DNA from: Candidatus Kuenenia stuttgartensis
GTDB taxonomy: Bacteria; Planctomycetota; Planctomycetia; Isosphaerales; Isosphaeraceae
Reading direction: 5' to 3'
DNA: 64,000 bases
Assembly (NCBI GenBank): GCA_945865635.1
Contig: CAMBEP010000003.1
Location: forward strand, 62,001 to 126,000
The notes under the pieces were generated by a model. That model was not told where the DNA came from. It ran no database searches and saw only the letters and a program-made list of their open reading frames with translations. The stretch's first letter is position 1, and every line of letters starts with the position of its first letter. A program made the translations under genes and the position numbers. Positions 44,816 to 52,497 of the stretch are shown here, piece after piece.

Positions 44816-46597
44816 CTATTCTGCACGATTCTCGTTCAAGATTCGGGCAATCTCGTTCAAAGTGCGTCGGTCGTGTGTACAAAAATGGTCTTGAACCGGT
44901 AAGACCACTTGACTGACTGCTTCATCAATCAGACTGCTTTTGAAAGGTACAAGGCCGTCTGTAGATAACTGACGTGGTAACATTGGTGTCAAATTGGCCT
45001 GAATCGAATGTGAGTTAAGCCCATCCTTAAGCCTCAAATTGTTAGTCACAGCCAAAATTGGGCTCTCCGGGCTCTGGTTGTCGATAGACGAAGGTACTCG
45101 ATTGCGATATTCCGGCTGAAACGCATCAATCCCATTATTTTCTATGATTTCCGTATGAAATAATTCCAGAAGTTTGCGACGTGGCAAAACTGCCGACAAA
45201 GCCCGTGCTTCAACTTGGTCCGCAATCCGACTACCACGCATCGTGGCAGTCAGATAAATCACACGATTGATTTCCGAGACTGGCTCAAAAAAAATTGCTG
45301 GCTCCGATGCCTGGCGAATAGTTTCTCTCATGACAAGTTCGTCCCAAGATCTTGTAAATAAAGTCTGCTCAATTTTTTGATCGCTGTGGCTCGTGAGCAA
45401 GCGGGCAATGGGACCACCCAAACTGTGTCCTAATACGACTGTATTATCCCAGGCTGTGTCTGTGTGCGATGGGTCGTAATGTGATCGCATGGAGTGAAAT
45501 GCTCTCCGAATCACGGCCGCATCCTGCAAAATCGTATCGCCAGTTGTGTAATACACAATCATGACTTGATAACGCTGTCGCAAAACTGGATCCGCATGCA
45601 CACTATTTGCGATATCCGCCATGATCCGTGGGCTACAGCCTAGCCCATGAATCAGCACCAGCGGAATCCGCCCAGGCCGATATGGATGCACCAGCGTGAC
45701 ACCTTCTTCGTTGGTCAATGAGCTCGGCCACATCAGACCCTGAATGGCTTTATTTCGATATCCACTGTGTGAAAGAAGACTAATGACCGGAGTAGTAAAA
45801 TCTTTGGCCAGTGGGATTTTCAAATCGCCCACCCGCACATGATCCGTCTCAAGCGGGTCTATCAGTTCTATCACTGGTACGACCCCCTGACCATCATCCG
45901 ATTTCACGAGTCTCGCCACTGCCGTGGCTGCAAACTTCCAGTGCGGCGGGAAAAACATTTCAGGAACGATTCCATCCCGTGGCCTCGGCTTACGATAAAC
46001 AATCAGGGGAAGGCCAAGCCCTTTCTCACGGGCCGGATCTTTGACTTCGATCGTCATAAAACCATTCGCTGGCCAGAGCTCATCTGGCTCAAATTCGTTC
46101 ATGAAGCCATCGCTACAAGAGATTTGGAAGCCAAGCTTCTCCAGTTTCTTAGTAGCCAAACGTGCGTCCTGGCCGATCCCAAAGCCTGTGGCCAACAAAA
46201 GCCCCTCAAGTGATTCATTATGGAGCTTGATCAAGGTGCTTGGTTCATGAGCACAGGCTGAACAACTTGCAGGAGAATTCAAGGCATACAAAGAGTAAGT
46301 CAATGCATCGCGATAATAAGCAGATGCCGTGGGACTACAGAACAACCGTGCCATACGTGCTTGGGCCAAAGCCGATTTTGAATCCTCAGTAGGGCAAGTG
46401 GTCGGGACATTGGAAGGAGTCTCCCAAGTCATGATATATTTTCGTGTTAGGATCTGTTGTAAAGATGGAATTGGAGCTATTTTTGGCTCCATTACGCAGC
46501 CGGTACCAAGCAGAATCAAACATCCAAGCATGACCTGAAAGGCCTTGCGCTTCGTTCGCAAAAGTATCCATCTGGTATCAGGGTCTGCTTGAATCAT
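44816..46597 (-). CDS. Lipoprotein alpha/beta hydrolase (lipase-like)
   Basis: A 593-residue protein with a lipoprotein signal: a hydrophobic core then LGTGC, making Cys34 the lipidated residue. The second half has an alpha/beta hydrolase fold with VLIHGLGCSPRIM and nucleophile motif GHSLGGPIARLL, and a likely catalytic His in the C-terminal VQDHFCTHDRRT. The first half (about residues 60-290) is specific to this type, with Cys-rich strings such as SPASCSACAHEP. It probably acts on lipid or ester substrates at the outer face of a membrane. It converges on the DUF1501 gene and is monocistronic. Confidence 0.85.
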   Translation of the reverse strand: MIQADPDTRWILLRTKRKAFQVMLGCLILLGTGCVMEPKIAPIPSLQQILTRKYIMTWETPSNVPTTCPTEDSKSALAQARMARLFCSPTASAYYRDALTYSLYALNSPASCSACAHEPSTLIKLHNESLEGLLLATGFGIGQDARLATKKLEKLGFQISCSDGFMNEFEPDELWPANGFMTIEVKDPAREKGLGLPLIVYRKPRPRDGIVPEMFFPPHWKFAATAVARLVKSDDGQGVVPVIELIDPLETDHVRVGDLKIPLAKDFTTPVISLLSHSGYRNKAIQGLMWPSSLTNEEGVTLVHPYRPGRIPLVLIHGLGCSPRIMADIANSVHADPVLRQRYQVMIVYYTTGDTILQDAAVIRRAFHSMRSHYDPSHTDTAWDNTVVLGHSLGGPIARLLTSHSDQKIEQTLFTRSWDELVMRETIRQASEPAIFFEPVSEINRVIYLTATMRGSRIADQVEARALSAVLPRRKLLELFHTEIIENNGIDAFQPEYRNRVPSSIDNQSPESPILAVTNNLRLKDGLNSHSIQANLTPMLPRQLSTDGLVPFKSSLIDEAVSQVVLPVQDHFCTHDRRTLNEIARILNENRAE

Positions 46598-46878
46598 GAA
46601 TAAAACACGACCCGCATTTTCTGTTTGAAAGACTGGAGTACAGTTACAATAGAGATTATCGGTATAATAGCTATTTTGGTTGAGATCGTTATTTTAGATT
46701 TCTGACTGCAAGTACCTTTTTGCTAAGTAAACCTCCTTATCTCTGATGAAACGAACCTGGAAGAACCACCATAAACGTTAATTCTAAAACGACTTCAAGC
46801 CTGTTGTTCAAGAAACCACCCAAGCCACTCTTCCAAATTGGATACCACTACCAGCCTCTACGATAAGCAGAGCTCGAC
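46598..46878. other. Gene-free AT-rich region
   Basis: About 280 bases between the lipase-like gene start and the tRNA promoter. AT-rich, particularly around 46630-46730. No ORF or RNA gene was recognised. Confidence 0.35.
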
Positions 46879-46907
46879 TTGACCGTTTGCAAAGGCTAAT
46901 GTATGAT
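46879..46907 (+). promoter_or_regulatory. Sigma-70-type promoter of tRNA-Ser
   Basis: TTGACC (46879-46884), an exact 17-base spacer and TATGAT (46902-46907), placing transcription start a few bases before the tRNA 5' end at 46921. It has the strength expected for a tRNA gene. Confidence 0.8.
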
Positions 46908-46920
46908 AGGTACGTTCTGT

Positions 46921-47009
46921 GGAGAGATGGCTGAGTGGTCGATAGCGACAGTTTGCTAAACTGTTGAACTGGGTAACCGGTTCCGCGGGTTCGAATCCCG
47001 CTCTCTCCG
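46921..47009 (+). tRNA. tRNA-Ser (anticodon GCT)
   Basis: An 89-base class II tRNA. The acceptor stem GGAGAGA (46921-46927) pairs with TCTCTCC (47002-47008), with discriminator G at 47009. The anticodon stem ACAGT/ACTGT (46948-46952 and 46960-46964) frames the loop TTGCTAA with anticodon GCT at 46955-46957. A long variable arm (GAACTGGGTAACCGGTTCC region) and T arm GCGGG-TTCGAAT-CCCGC follow, all typical of tRNA-Ser reading AGC/AGU. CCA is not encoded. Confidence 0.97.
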
Positions 47010-47221
47010 TTTTTATACTTACAGCTTTTGGTGCTTTATCGTATACCTAATTTAAATTATCCTTATCTTGCAAACCCAATTCATAACCTCGCTGATACTT
47101 GCAGCATATTTATCAAAGGGTTGCGTTAAATCTGCAAACATTTCTTAACGTTCACTCCTGATTCGTTAGAGCCGAAATCACGAAACCTGATTGATCTGAA
47201 TACTCGATTTACAACTATTGA
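47010..47221. other. Gene-free region after the tRNA
   Basis: About 210 bases between tRNA-Ser and the terminator of the minus-strand lipoprotein gene. A T-run (47010-47015) directly follows the tRNA and may help stop transcription. Nothing else was recognised. Confidence 0.35.
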
Positions 47222-47269
47222 AAAAAAAACACCATCCTGATTCGCCTTCCTTGGTGAATCTGGATGGTG
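47222..47269 (-). terminator. Strong rho-independent terminator (minus strand)
   Basis: A 17-base stem between 47230-47246 and 47253-47269 (one mismatch, one wobble) with a six-base loop. On the minus strand it is followed by about nine T (the A-run 47221-47229 on plus). It lies about 115 bases after the lipoprotein gene stop. Confidence 0.85.
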
Positions 47270-47383
47270 GTTTCGATTTGAAGGGCTTTGACAAGCCGAT
47301 ATTGAGCTTATTCCAAAGATTTTAAGACACTCGCCCAAATTCTTGGAACCAGCATGTTTTTTCAAGCAGCCTTGAATCGATGC

Positions 47384-47824
47384 TCAAGGCACATTTGGGT
47401 TGCCTTGTTGACCTGGACGACCACCTGGAGGAGGCACGGCAGGAATATTATCACGACCACCAGAGGTCGGTATCGGACTCTCCAAGTCATCGAGATTGCC
47501 TGAGGCATTACGCTCTGGAGCAATATTGCCAGCAGGCACTGGCGGCGTAATGACGCGTCCACCTGTAGGGGCGGGTACATCAATGCCCAAGGCCTTCATA
47601 CGTGCTCGCTGAGTTGCGGCCATCGTATTGGCGTAAGGAAACTTCGGACCTGGGTCAAAATGCTGAACATCGTCATGGAAGTACTTGCCTGAAGGCAAGG
47701 TCATTCCAGCGTATTCCACCTGACAACCGGTCGAGATGCTGAGTGTGGCCAATGCAGCAGAGGCCATCCAAGCCTTCCGAACCTGCTTCTGCACACACAA
47801 CCGGACGAATACTATAGCGAACAT
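47384..47824 (-). CDS. Small lipoprotein with Pro/Gly-rich tail
   Basis: About 146 residues from ATG 47824, which has GGAGG eight bases upstream. A basic then hydrophobic leader ends in LSISTGC, so Cys34 is the predicted lipidated residue. The mature chain is short (about 112 residues): CQVEYAGMTLPSGKYFHDD with a motif-like SGKY-x-HDDVQHF, then low-complexity Gly/Pro/Asn (GGRDNIPAVPPPGGRPG). No domain was recognised. The SGKY/HDDVQ region is reminiscent of short conserved planctomycete membrane-anchored proteins, but I cannot name a family. Confidence 0.75.
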   Translation of the reverse strand: MFAIVFVRLCVQKQVRKAWMASAALATLSISTGCQVEYAGMTLPSGKYFHDDVQHFDPGPKFPYANTMAATQRARMKALGIDVPAPTGGRVITPPVPAGNIAPERNASGNLDDLESPIPTSGGRDNIPAVPPPGGRPGQQGNPNVP

Positions 47825-48197
47825 GGTGTCACCCTCCATGGCGAGAAGGCGGCCCAGCGTGGTAAATTCCAGCGCCTCGGGCCGATCGCTCCTGCTGATC
47901 GGAACAATTCCTACATTCAGAATCGTCCGAACTGACCACTGACTTGACTGAATCTTAATGATCAGTTCGGGTTTGATGGGTGAGAGGGGGGTGATTGACT
48001 GAGTCGACGGAGCATTTTTGGGACGGTATTTTCACGTCGTGCCGCGATGATCAAGCTTAGAATTCGGCGTATATTGGGAATTCCCGAACAGCAGTTTGAA
48101 TAAACCGCAATGGCTCGCGGCCCTGACTTTTTGAGGTAAGCGTCTCCCAAATTCTGAATGTGTAAAGTGCCGGAGCATATTTAGGCTGGGAGTGAGG
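47825..48197. other. Upstream region of the lipoprotein gene
   Basis: About 370 bases between the lipoprotein start and the stop of the HEPN-like gene. A GGCCC/GGGCC hairpin (47850-47885) lies in the expected 5' leader of the lipoprotein mRNA. No ORF or RNA gene is supported. Confidence 0.35.
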
Positions 48198-48572
48198 CTA
48201 AGGATATTTCAAATTCGGCCCATCGTTGGCCAGGTCGGGCGTAAGCCTTTCCAGATCATAGGCAATCGGCAGGAGGGTATTCAGCCAGTTCTGAAAATCA
48301 ACAAATCTACTGAATCCAAAAAGACTTGCGATTTTATCTCGCTGCTTTTTGTCATGGATTTGGCCAAGAACCTTCAGGAACTTGACAAACCCGTTATGCG
48401 ATTTCTGAGGTGAGTACCCTTCACGCCAGAAATAAGCCTTGGCGAGTTTTTCTGTCGTCATTTGCAGGTAATGTAACGTATGGCAAACCGCAGGCCCATG
48501 GCCGCGAAGCAATTGATATGCTTCGTGATCCGATTTCGAATGCTGCCACCCGAGTTCCTGTGAGGTGTTCAT
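48198..48572 (-). CDS. HEPN-like helical protein
   Basis: A 124-residue protein starting at ATG 48572, which overlaps the stop of the preceding gene by four bases (ATGA). It is almost all alpha-helical, with a pattern like the HEPN superfamily: YQLLRGHGPAVCHTLHYLQM, then TEKLAKAYFWREGY, and KSHNGFVKFLKVL. The canonical HEPN RNase motif R-x4-6-H is not clearly present (R-x7-H at the first helix), so RNase activity is uncertain. The tight coupling to the small protein suggests a two-component unit. Whether this is a toxin-antitoxin pair is unproven. Confidence 0.62.
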   Translation of the reverse strand: MNTSQELGWQHSKSDHEAYQLLRGHGPAVCHTLHYLQMTTEKLAKAYFWREGYSPQKSHNGFVKFLKVLGQIHDKKQRDKIASLFGFSRFVDFQNWLNTLLPIAYDLERLTPDLANDGPNLKYP

Positions 48573-48919
48573 TTCACAGGACGAGTCTTGAACTCTGAAA
48601 AAACCTGTTCCTGCTCCAAAGTCCATGAACTGGGAATCGATAACTTCTGATTTCGAATCTGGTCCCATTGCTTCGGCGTGACATCAAGCACCAGAAGCCG
48701 GTGCTCGGTCTGTTTGCCCATATCAACGCCAAAATCAATTGGCTCAAGGGCTTCCGTGAAACGATCCGCGATCAGTTTATTGACCTCGATAAACCGAATT
48801 TCACGCTCGCCGGCGTTCTTGGGCAGGTTATGAACGGAAACTACGCCAGGATCCGTTTTCAGGTGCTTCGTGGCATACCATATGGCTAGTTTGTCTCGGT
48901 CGAATTTGACAGTAGACAT
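48569..48919 (-). CDS. Small conserved-looking protein paired with HEPN-like gene
   Basis: About 116 residues from ATG 48919 (a GTG three bases earlier is also possible). No domain was recognised. It has a compact mixed alpha/beta pattern: KLAIWYATKHLKTDPGVVSVHNLP, then REIRFIEVNKLI, EPIDFGVDMG, and HRLLVLDVTPKQWDQI. The stop overlaps the HEPN-like gene start by four bases. The strings EIRFIEVN and LEPIDFGVD look like motifs of a real family. It could serve as regulator or partner of the HEPN-like protein; that is inference from arrangement only. Confidence 0.68.
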   Translation of the reverse strand: MSTVKFDRDKLAIWYATKHLKTDPGVVSVHNLPKNAGEREIRFIEVNKLIADRFTEALEPIDFGVDMGKQTEHRLLVLDVTPKQWDQIRNQKLSIPSSWTLEQEQVFSEFKTRPVK

Positions 48920-48975
48920 CACAATGCCCTAGTGTGCAAGTCAGAATCGAACACGTTTCCGAACCGATGCCCGCC

Positions 48976-49644
48976 TTACTTCTTCAACAGGCCGTCTTCA
49001 ATTTCCAGAAGCATATCTTGCGGCTGGATAAACCGCCGGTCGTGTGTCACAACCACCAAAGTTGTCCCGAGCTCACGCTGAAGTTCTCGCAAAATCCGAA
49101 AAACATCTTCCCCTGTGCGGGTATCCAACTGTCCCGTAGGCTCATCGGCAAGAACCACTTGAGGGTTCTTCACCAAAGCACGTGCAATGGCGACTCGCTG
49201 TTGCTCACCGCCCGACATCTGTATCGGCCGGTGTGTCAACCGGTGCCCCAACCCCACTTTGGTCAGCATCGCCTTGGCACGCTCACGCAGTTCTGGTGTT
49301 ATGCCAACGGGCAGGAACGGTACAAGCACATTCTCAAAGGCTGTTAAATTACCCACAAGATTGAACGCCTGAAAGATGATCCCAATTTTGTCACGCCGAA
49401 ACAAATCTTTTTCTGGCTCGGTCATCTTCGTCAAATCTTGACCATCGATCACCACTTGCCCCTTGGTCGGCTGATCCATCGCACCAATCAAGTGCAACAA
49501 AGTGCTTTTGCCAGAACCCGATGGCCCTACAATAAATGCGCACTGGCCTGCTGGAATCGACAGGCTGACGCCGTGCAGAATCTCCATGACGCCTTCGCCG
49601 CTGCGATACGATTTGGTCACGTCACGGGTTTCAATCATCGACAT
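48976..49644 (-). CDS. ABC transporter ATP-binding protein (MacB/LolD type)
   Basis: A 222-residue ATPase with Walker A GPSGSGKST (about residues 40-48), the LolD/MacB-type MDQPTKGQV, Q-loop IFQAFNL, signature MSGGEQQRVAIARAL and Walker B VVLADEPTGQLD followed by THDRRF. It is the third gene of a minus-strand operon behind two permease genes (gap 59 bases). Such ATPases drive FtsX/MacB-like permeases that move lipoproteins, peptides or drugs rather than import. No MacA-type adaptor is encoded next to it. Confidence 0.94.
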   Translation of the reverse strand: MSMIETRDVTKSYRSGEGVMEILHGVSLSIPAGQCAFIVGPSGSGKSTLLHLIGAMDQPTKGQVVIDGQDLTKMTEPEKDLFRRDKIGIIFQAFNLVGNLTAFENVLVPFLPVGITPELRERAKAMLTKVGLGHRLTHRPIQMSGGEQQRVAIARALVKNPQVVLADEPTGQLDTRTGEDVFRILRELQRELGTTLVVVTHDRRFIQPQDMLLEIEDGLLKK

Positions 49645-49703
49645 CGCTGTTATGTTCCATGTCTCTATAGATCAGTGAGATACCGCTTTTATGGACATCC
49701 ATA

Positions 49704-50930
49704 TCAACGGTGCCCAAATCGGATTGCTTCCATCGGGGCCAGGCGTGCTGCCTTCCAAGCTGGATAAAGACCACCCAATGTGCCTGTCACAACCGATAAA
49801 ACCATCCCCAAAAGCAAAAGTGTTGGAGTCACAACCAATTGCAGACCACCGGTCAGGAACTGGTTGGCAATGTTAACCCCTATGAGAGCCAGCACACACC
49901 CCATCACTCCGGCGATTAGCCCCATGTATGCACTTTCGAGTGTCACAAGCCCCAACACATGATTCTGTGACCAGCCATTGGTCCGCAAAATCCCAAATTC
50001 AGCAATTCGCTCTAATGTGCTCATCAGCATTGTATTTACAATACCAATCACACCTACGGCCAACGCCAGACTAACGGTCAGCCCAAGAACTCGATCGAGT
50101 TGGCCCATGAGATTTCCAAAACTGTTCTGAAACTCGTTCATGCTGCGAGCATCAAAATCAGGAAATGTGCTTTCGATCAACTGGGCAACTTCATCTGACT
50201 TTACCGGGTCGTTCATCTCCACATAAACGTCGGACAACCCATTGGGCCGATTCAATACTCGACGGGCTGTTTCAATGTCCATCACTATCACACCATCCAA
50301 GAGCATGGAATTCGTGTGATAAATGCCAATTACGTTGAACTGCTCATTCCCGACCTTGATTTGGTCGCCTGGTTTTTTAGGCGAATTGTCAGGGTTTTTG
50401 AATTGGTTGGCAAATTTTTTAGATAGCACCACATTCTTCGAGCCACGATCTGTCTCATTTAGGTATCGTCCACCGTTTTCTGAGGCCGGAAGCAACGCCT
50501 TTCGATAAACCGATGTCGTTATTTTGGCATGTGTTATGGTGTCCTGGCCTGTCACGACAGGTGTATCCAGAATGCTTTGCATGCGCTTTTGCTGGTCGCC
50601 AAGCGTGTTTAGTGTACGCGCGATCAAACTCGTGTTCTCAATCGGTGGAGAAATTCCCCATATCTCGGGACTCACGATCTTTACACCAGGAATTGCACGA
50701 ATCTTATCGGGCAGATCCGCCGGTATGTCGCTAAAAACTGGGCTCGGTGCGTTGTTCCGAAGTACAATCACACCCTGAATCTGGTTCAAGGTATTACCAA
50801 CTAGCATGCGCAGGCCATTGGAAAGGCTGAACAAGCCAACAACACCCAGAATAGGTATCGAGAGGCCAATAAGTGCCAAGAACGTGCGAGTGGGTCGCGT
50901 CAGAATATTTCGCCAGGCAAATCGCCACAT
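49704..50930 (-). CDS. ABC transporter permease (FtsX/MacB-like), copy 1
   Basis: A 408-residue permease with a N-terminal helix (TFLALIGLSIPILGVVGLFSLSNG), a large periplasmic domain (about residues 40-270) and three C-terminal helices, including VSLALAVGVIGIVNTMLMSTLERIAEFGILRTNGW, which is the FtsX motif region and here spans about 280-315. The periplasmic domain is of the MacB_PCD type. It is clearly a paralogue of the next upstream gene: both begin with RFAWRN and both contain PSPVFSDI and RLNRPN-like or RLLKAP-like parts. Together with the ATPase they would form a heterodimeric exporter. Confidence 0.93.
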   Translation of the reverse strand: MWRFAWRNILTRPTRTFLALIGLSIPILGVVGLFSLSNGLRMLVGNTLNQIQGVIVLRNNAPSPVFSDIPADLPDKIRAIPGVKIVSPEIWGISPPIENTSLIARTLNTLGDQQKRMQSILDTPVVTGQDTITHAKITTSVYRKALLPASENGGRYLNETDRGSKNVVLSKKFANQFKNPDNSPKKPGDQIKVGNEQFNVIGIYHTNSMLLDGVIVMDIETARRVLNRPNGLSDVYVEMNDPVKSDEVAQLIESTFPDFDARSMNEFQNSFGNLMGQLDRVLGLTVSLALAVGVIGIVNTMLMSTLERIAEFGILRTNGWSQNHVLGLVTLESAYMGLIAGVMGCVLALIGVNIANQFLTGGLQLVVTPTLLLLGMVLSVVTGTLGGLYPAWKAARLAPMEAIRFGHR

Positions 50931-50971
50931 GATGGTATCGGTTCCGATGCCGTTTGAGTGAATTCGAATGA

Positions 50972-52195
50972 TTACGGATCGTAACGGATCGCCTCCATCG
51001 GCGACCAGCGTGAGGCACGCCAGGCAGGATACATCCCAGCTAGCATACCTGTCAGAATTGAGAGAACCAAACCTTCAATGAGAATCGTAGGAGTCGGTAT
51101 CAGTCGGATACCGTCCTTCAGATAAAAGTTTGCCACCCAGCAACCAATAATCGCAAGACTACATCCAAAAATCCCAGAAACTGTTCCAAGATAAAGACTT
51201 TCAAGGGTAATAAGCGAAAGGATCTGGCGGCTCGACCAGCCATTGGTACGCAAAACACCAATCTCTGGAACCCGTTCCATGATGCTCATGATCATGGTGT
51301 TGACAATCCCAATCGCACCCACTCCAAACGCGAGTCCGACCGCCATAAGCAGGAGTACGTCAATCTGGCCCATGATATCGCCAAATGATGCTTCGATTTC
51401 GTTCATTCCCCGACTATCTATCTCAGACCAGCGGTCTTCCACCGTTTTACTGAATCGCTCATTCTCTCTGGCACTATTCATCTCGACATATAACGCCGAT
51501 GTTGCATCCAATGGTGCTTTGAGAAGCCTTCTGGCTGTGACAATGTCCATCACCAGAACCACGTCCAACAACAGCGATTTTGTTTCGTAAAGCCCAACAA
51601 TCTCAAAGTCTTCTGTTCCAATTTTAATCTTCTCGCCGGGTCGCTTTGGCGATCCATCAAGATTTGGATATTGGATCGAAAACTTTTTGGAAAGTACTAC
51701 ACGATTCTGCCCACGATCGGATTCTTCCAGAAATCGCCCACCAATACTGGGTGGTTTGATTAAAGCACGCTGGTATACTGCCGAATCAAGTCTGTTATGC
51801 TCAGAAATATTCATACCCAGCACAACGGGCGAATCCAGAAAATTCGATAATCGCTTCTCTGTACTTCCAGACGCTAACGATCGCAATACCATACTGGTGT
51901 TGTCCACAGGTGGCGCTACCCGCCAGAATTCTGAGGCAACATTCTTAACACCAGGAAGTTTGCGAATCTCATCCGACAATTTCGGGTCAATATCACTAAA
52001 AACCGGGCTAGGTGTATTTGTCCGAAGAAGCATCACTCCCTGAACCTGCTTGACCGTATCGCCTACGAGACCTCTGAGCCCGTTCGAAAGACTCATCAAG
52101 CCGACCACTCCAAATACAGGAATGGAAAGGCCAATTAGTGCAAGACCCGAGCGGATCGGACGCGAAAACAGATTACGCCAGGCAAAACGGTACAT
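50972..52195 (-). CDS. ABC transporter permease (FtsX/MacB-like), copy 2
   Basis: A 407-residue paralogue of the downstream permease, first gene of the operon. The N-terminus YRFAWRNLFSRPIRS, then SLSNGLRGLVGDTVKQVQG, and the FtsX region GAIGIVNTMIMSIMERVPEIGVLRTNGWS match the layout of copy 1. The gap to copy 1 is 41 bases. Retention of two divergent copies side by side suggests a heterodimer rather than redundancy. The cargo is unknown. Confidence 0.93.
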   Translation of the reverse strand: MYRFAWRNLFSRPIRSGLALIGLSIPVFGVVGLMSLSNGLRGLVGDTVKQVQGVMLLRTNTPSPVFSDIDPKLSDEIRKLPGVKNVASEFWRVAPPVDNTSMVLRSLASGSTEKRLSNFLDSPVVLGMNISEHNRLDSAVYQRALIKPPSIGGRFLEESDRGQNRVVLSKKFSIQYPNLDGSPKRPGEKIKIGTEDFEIVGLYETKSLLLDVVLVMDIVTARRLLKAPLDATSALYVEMNSARENERFSKTVEDRWSEIDSRGMNEIEASFGDIMGQIDVLLLMAVGLAFGVGAIGIVNTMIMSIMERVPEIGVLRTNGWSSRQILSLITLESLYLGTVSGIFGCSLAIIGCWVANFYLKDGIRLIPTPTILIEGLVLSILTGMLAGMYPAWRASRWSPMEAIRYDP

Positions 52196-52290
52196 CTTTA
52201 ATCAGGCCAGGTTCCATGTGAGATTGTCTGAAAGCCACTATTGCAATTATTGTATACACCGTATTCCACTTGAACCCACATTGATGTCAG

Positions 52291-52335
52291 CAAAAAAACC
52301 CGCCATAAGCGACGGGGAGTTTTTTTTCAGTTATC
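52291..52335 (-). terminator. Hairpin with flanking A/T runs
   Basis: CCCG/CGGG stem (about 52298-52316) flanked by an A-run on the left and a T-run on the right, so it could work in either direction. It lies between tex and the upstream end of the permease operon and probably terminates the minus-strand tex transcript. Confidence 0.5.
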
Positions 52336-52458
52336 AATGAGTTTGAAATACGTTCTCGAGTAGGGATTGATGACTGATGAATACAGACCAAATCAAAGTC
52401 AGTCAATGATCCATACATCATATCACGTGGTTCATCCAGAGTTTTATCATGTGAGATC

Positions 52459-52486
52459 TTAAGATCCCTTGATTTAGGGATCTTAA
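52459..52486 (-). terminator. Perfect 11-base hairpin after tex
   Basis: TTAAGATCCCT (52459-52469) and AGGGATCTTAA (52476-52486), six-base loop, starting 12 bases after the tex stop. It has no T-run; it may act with the hairpin at 52291-52335 as 3'-end structure. Confidence 0.6.
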
Positions 52487-52497
52487 CTACATGTTGA

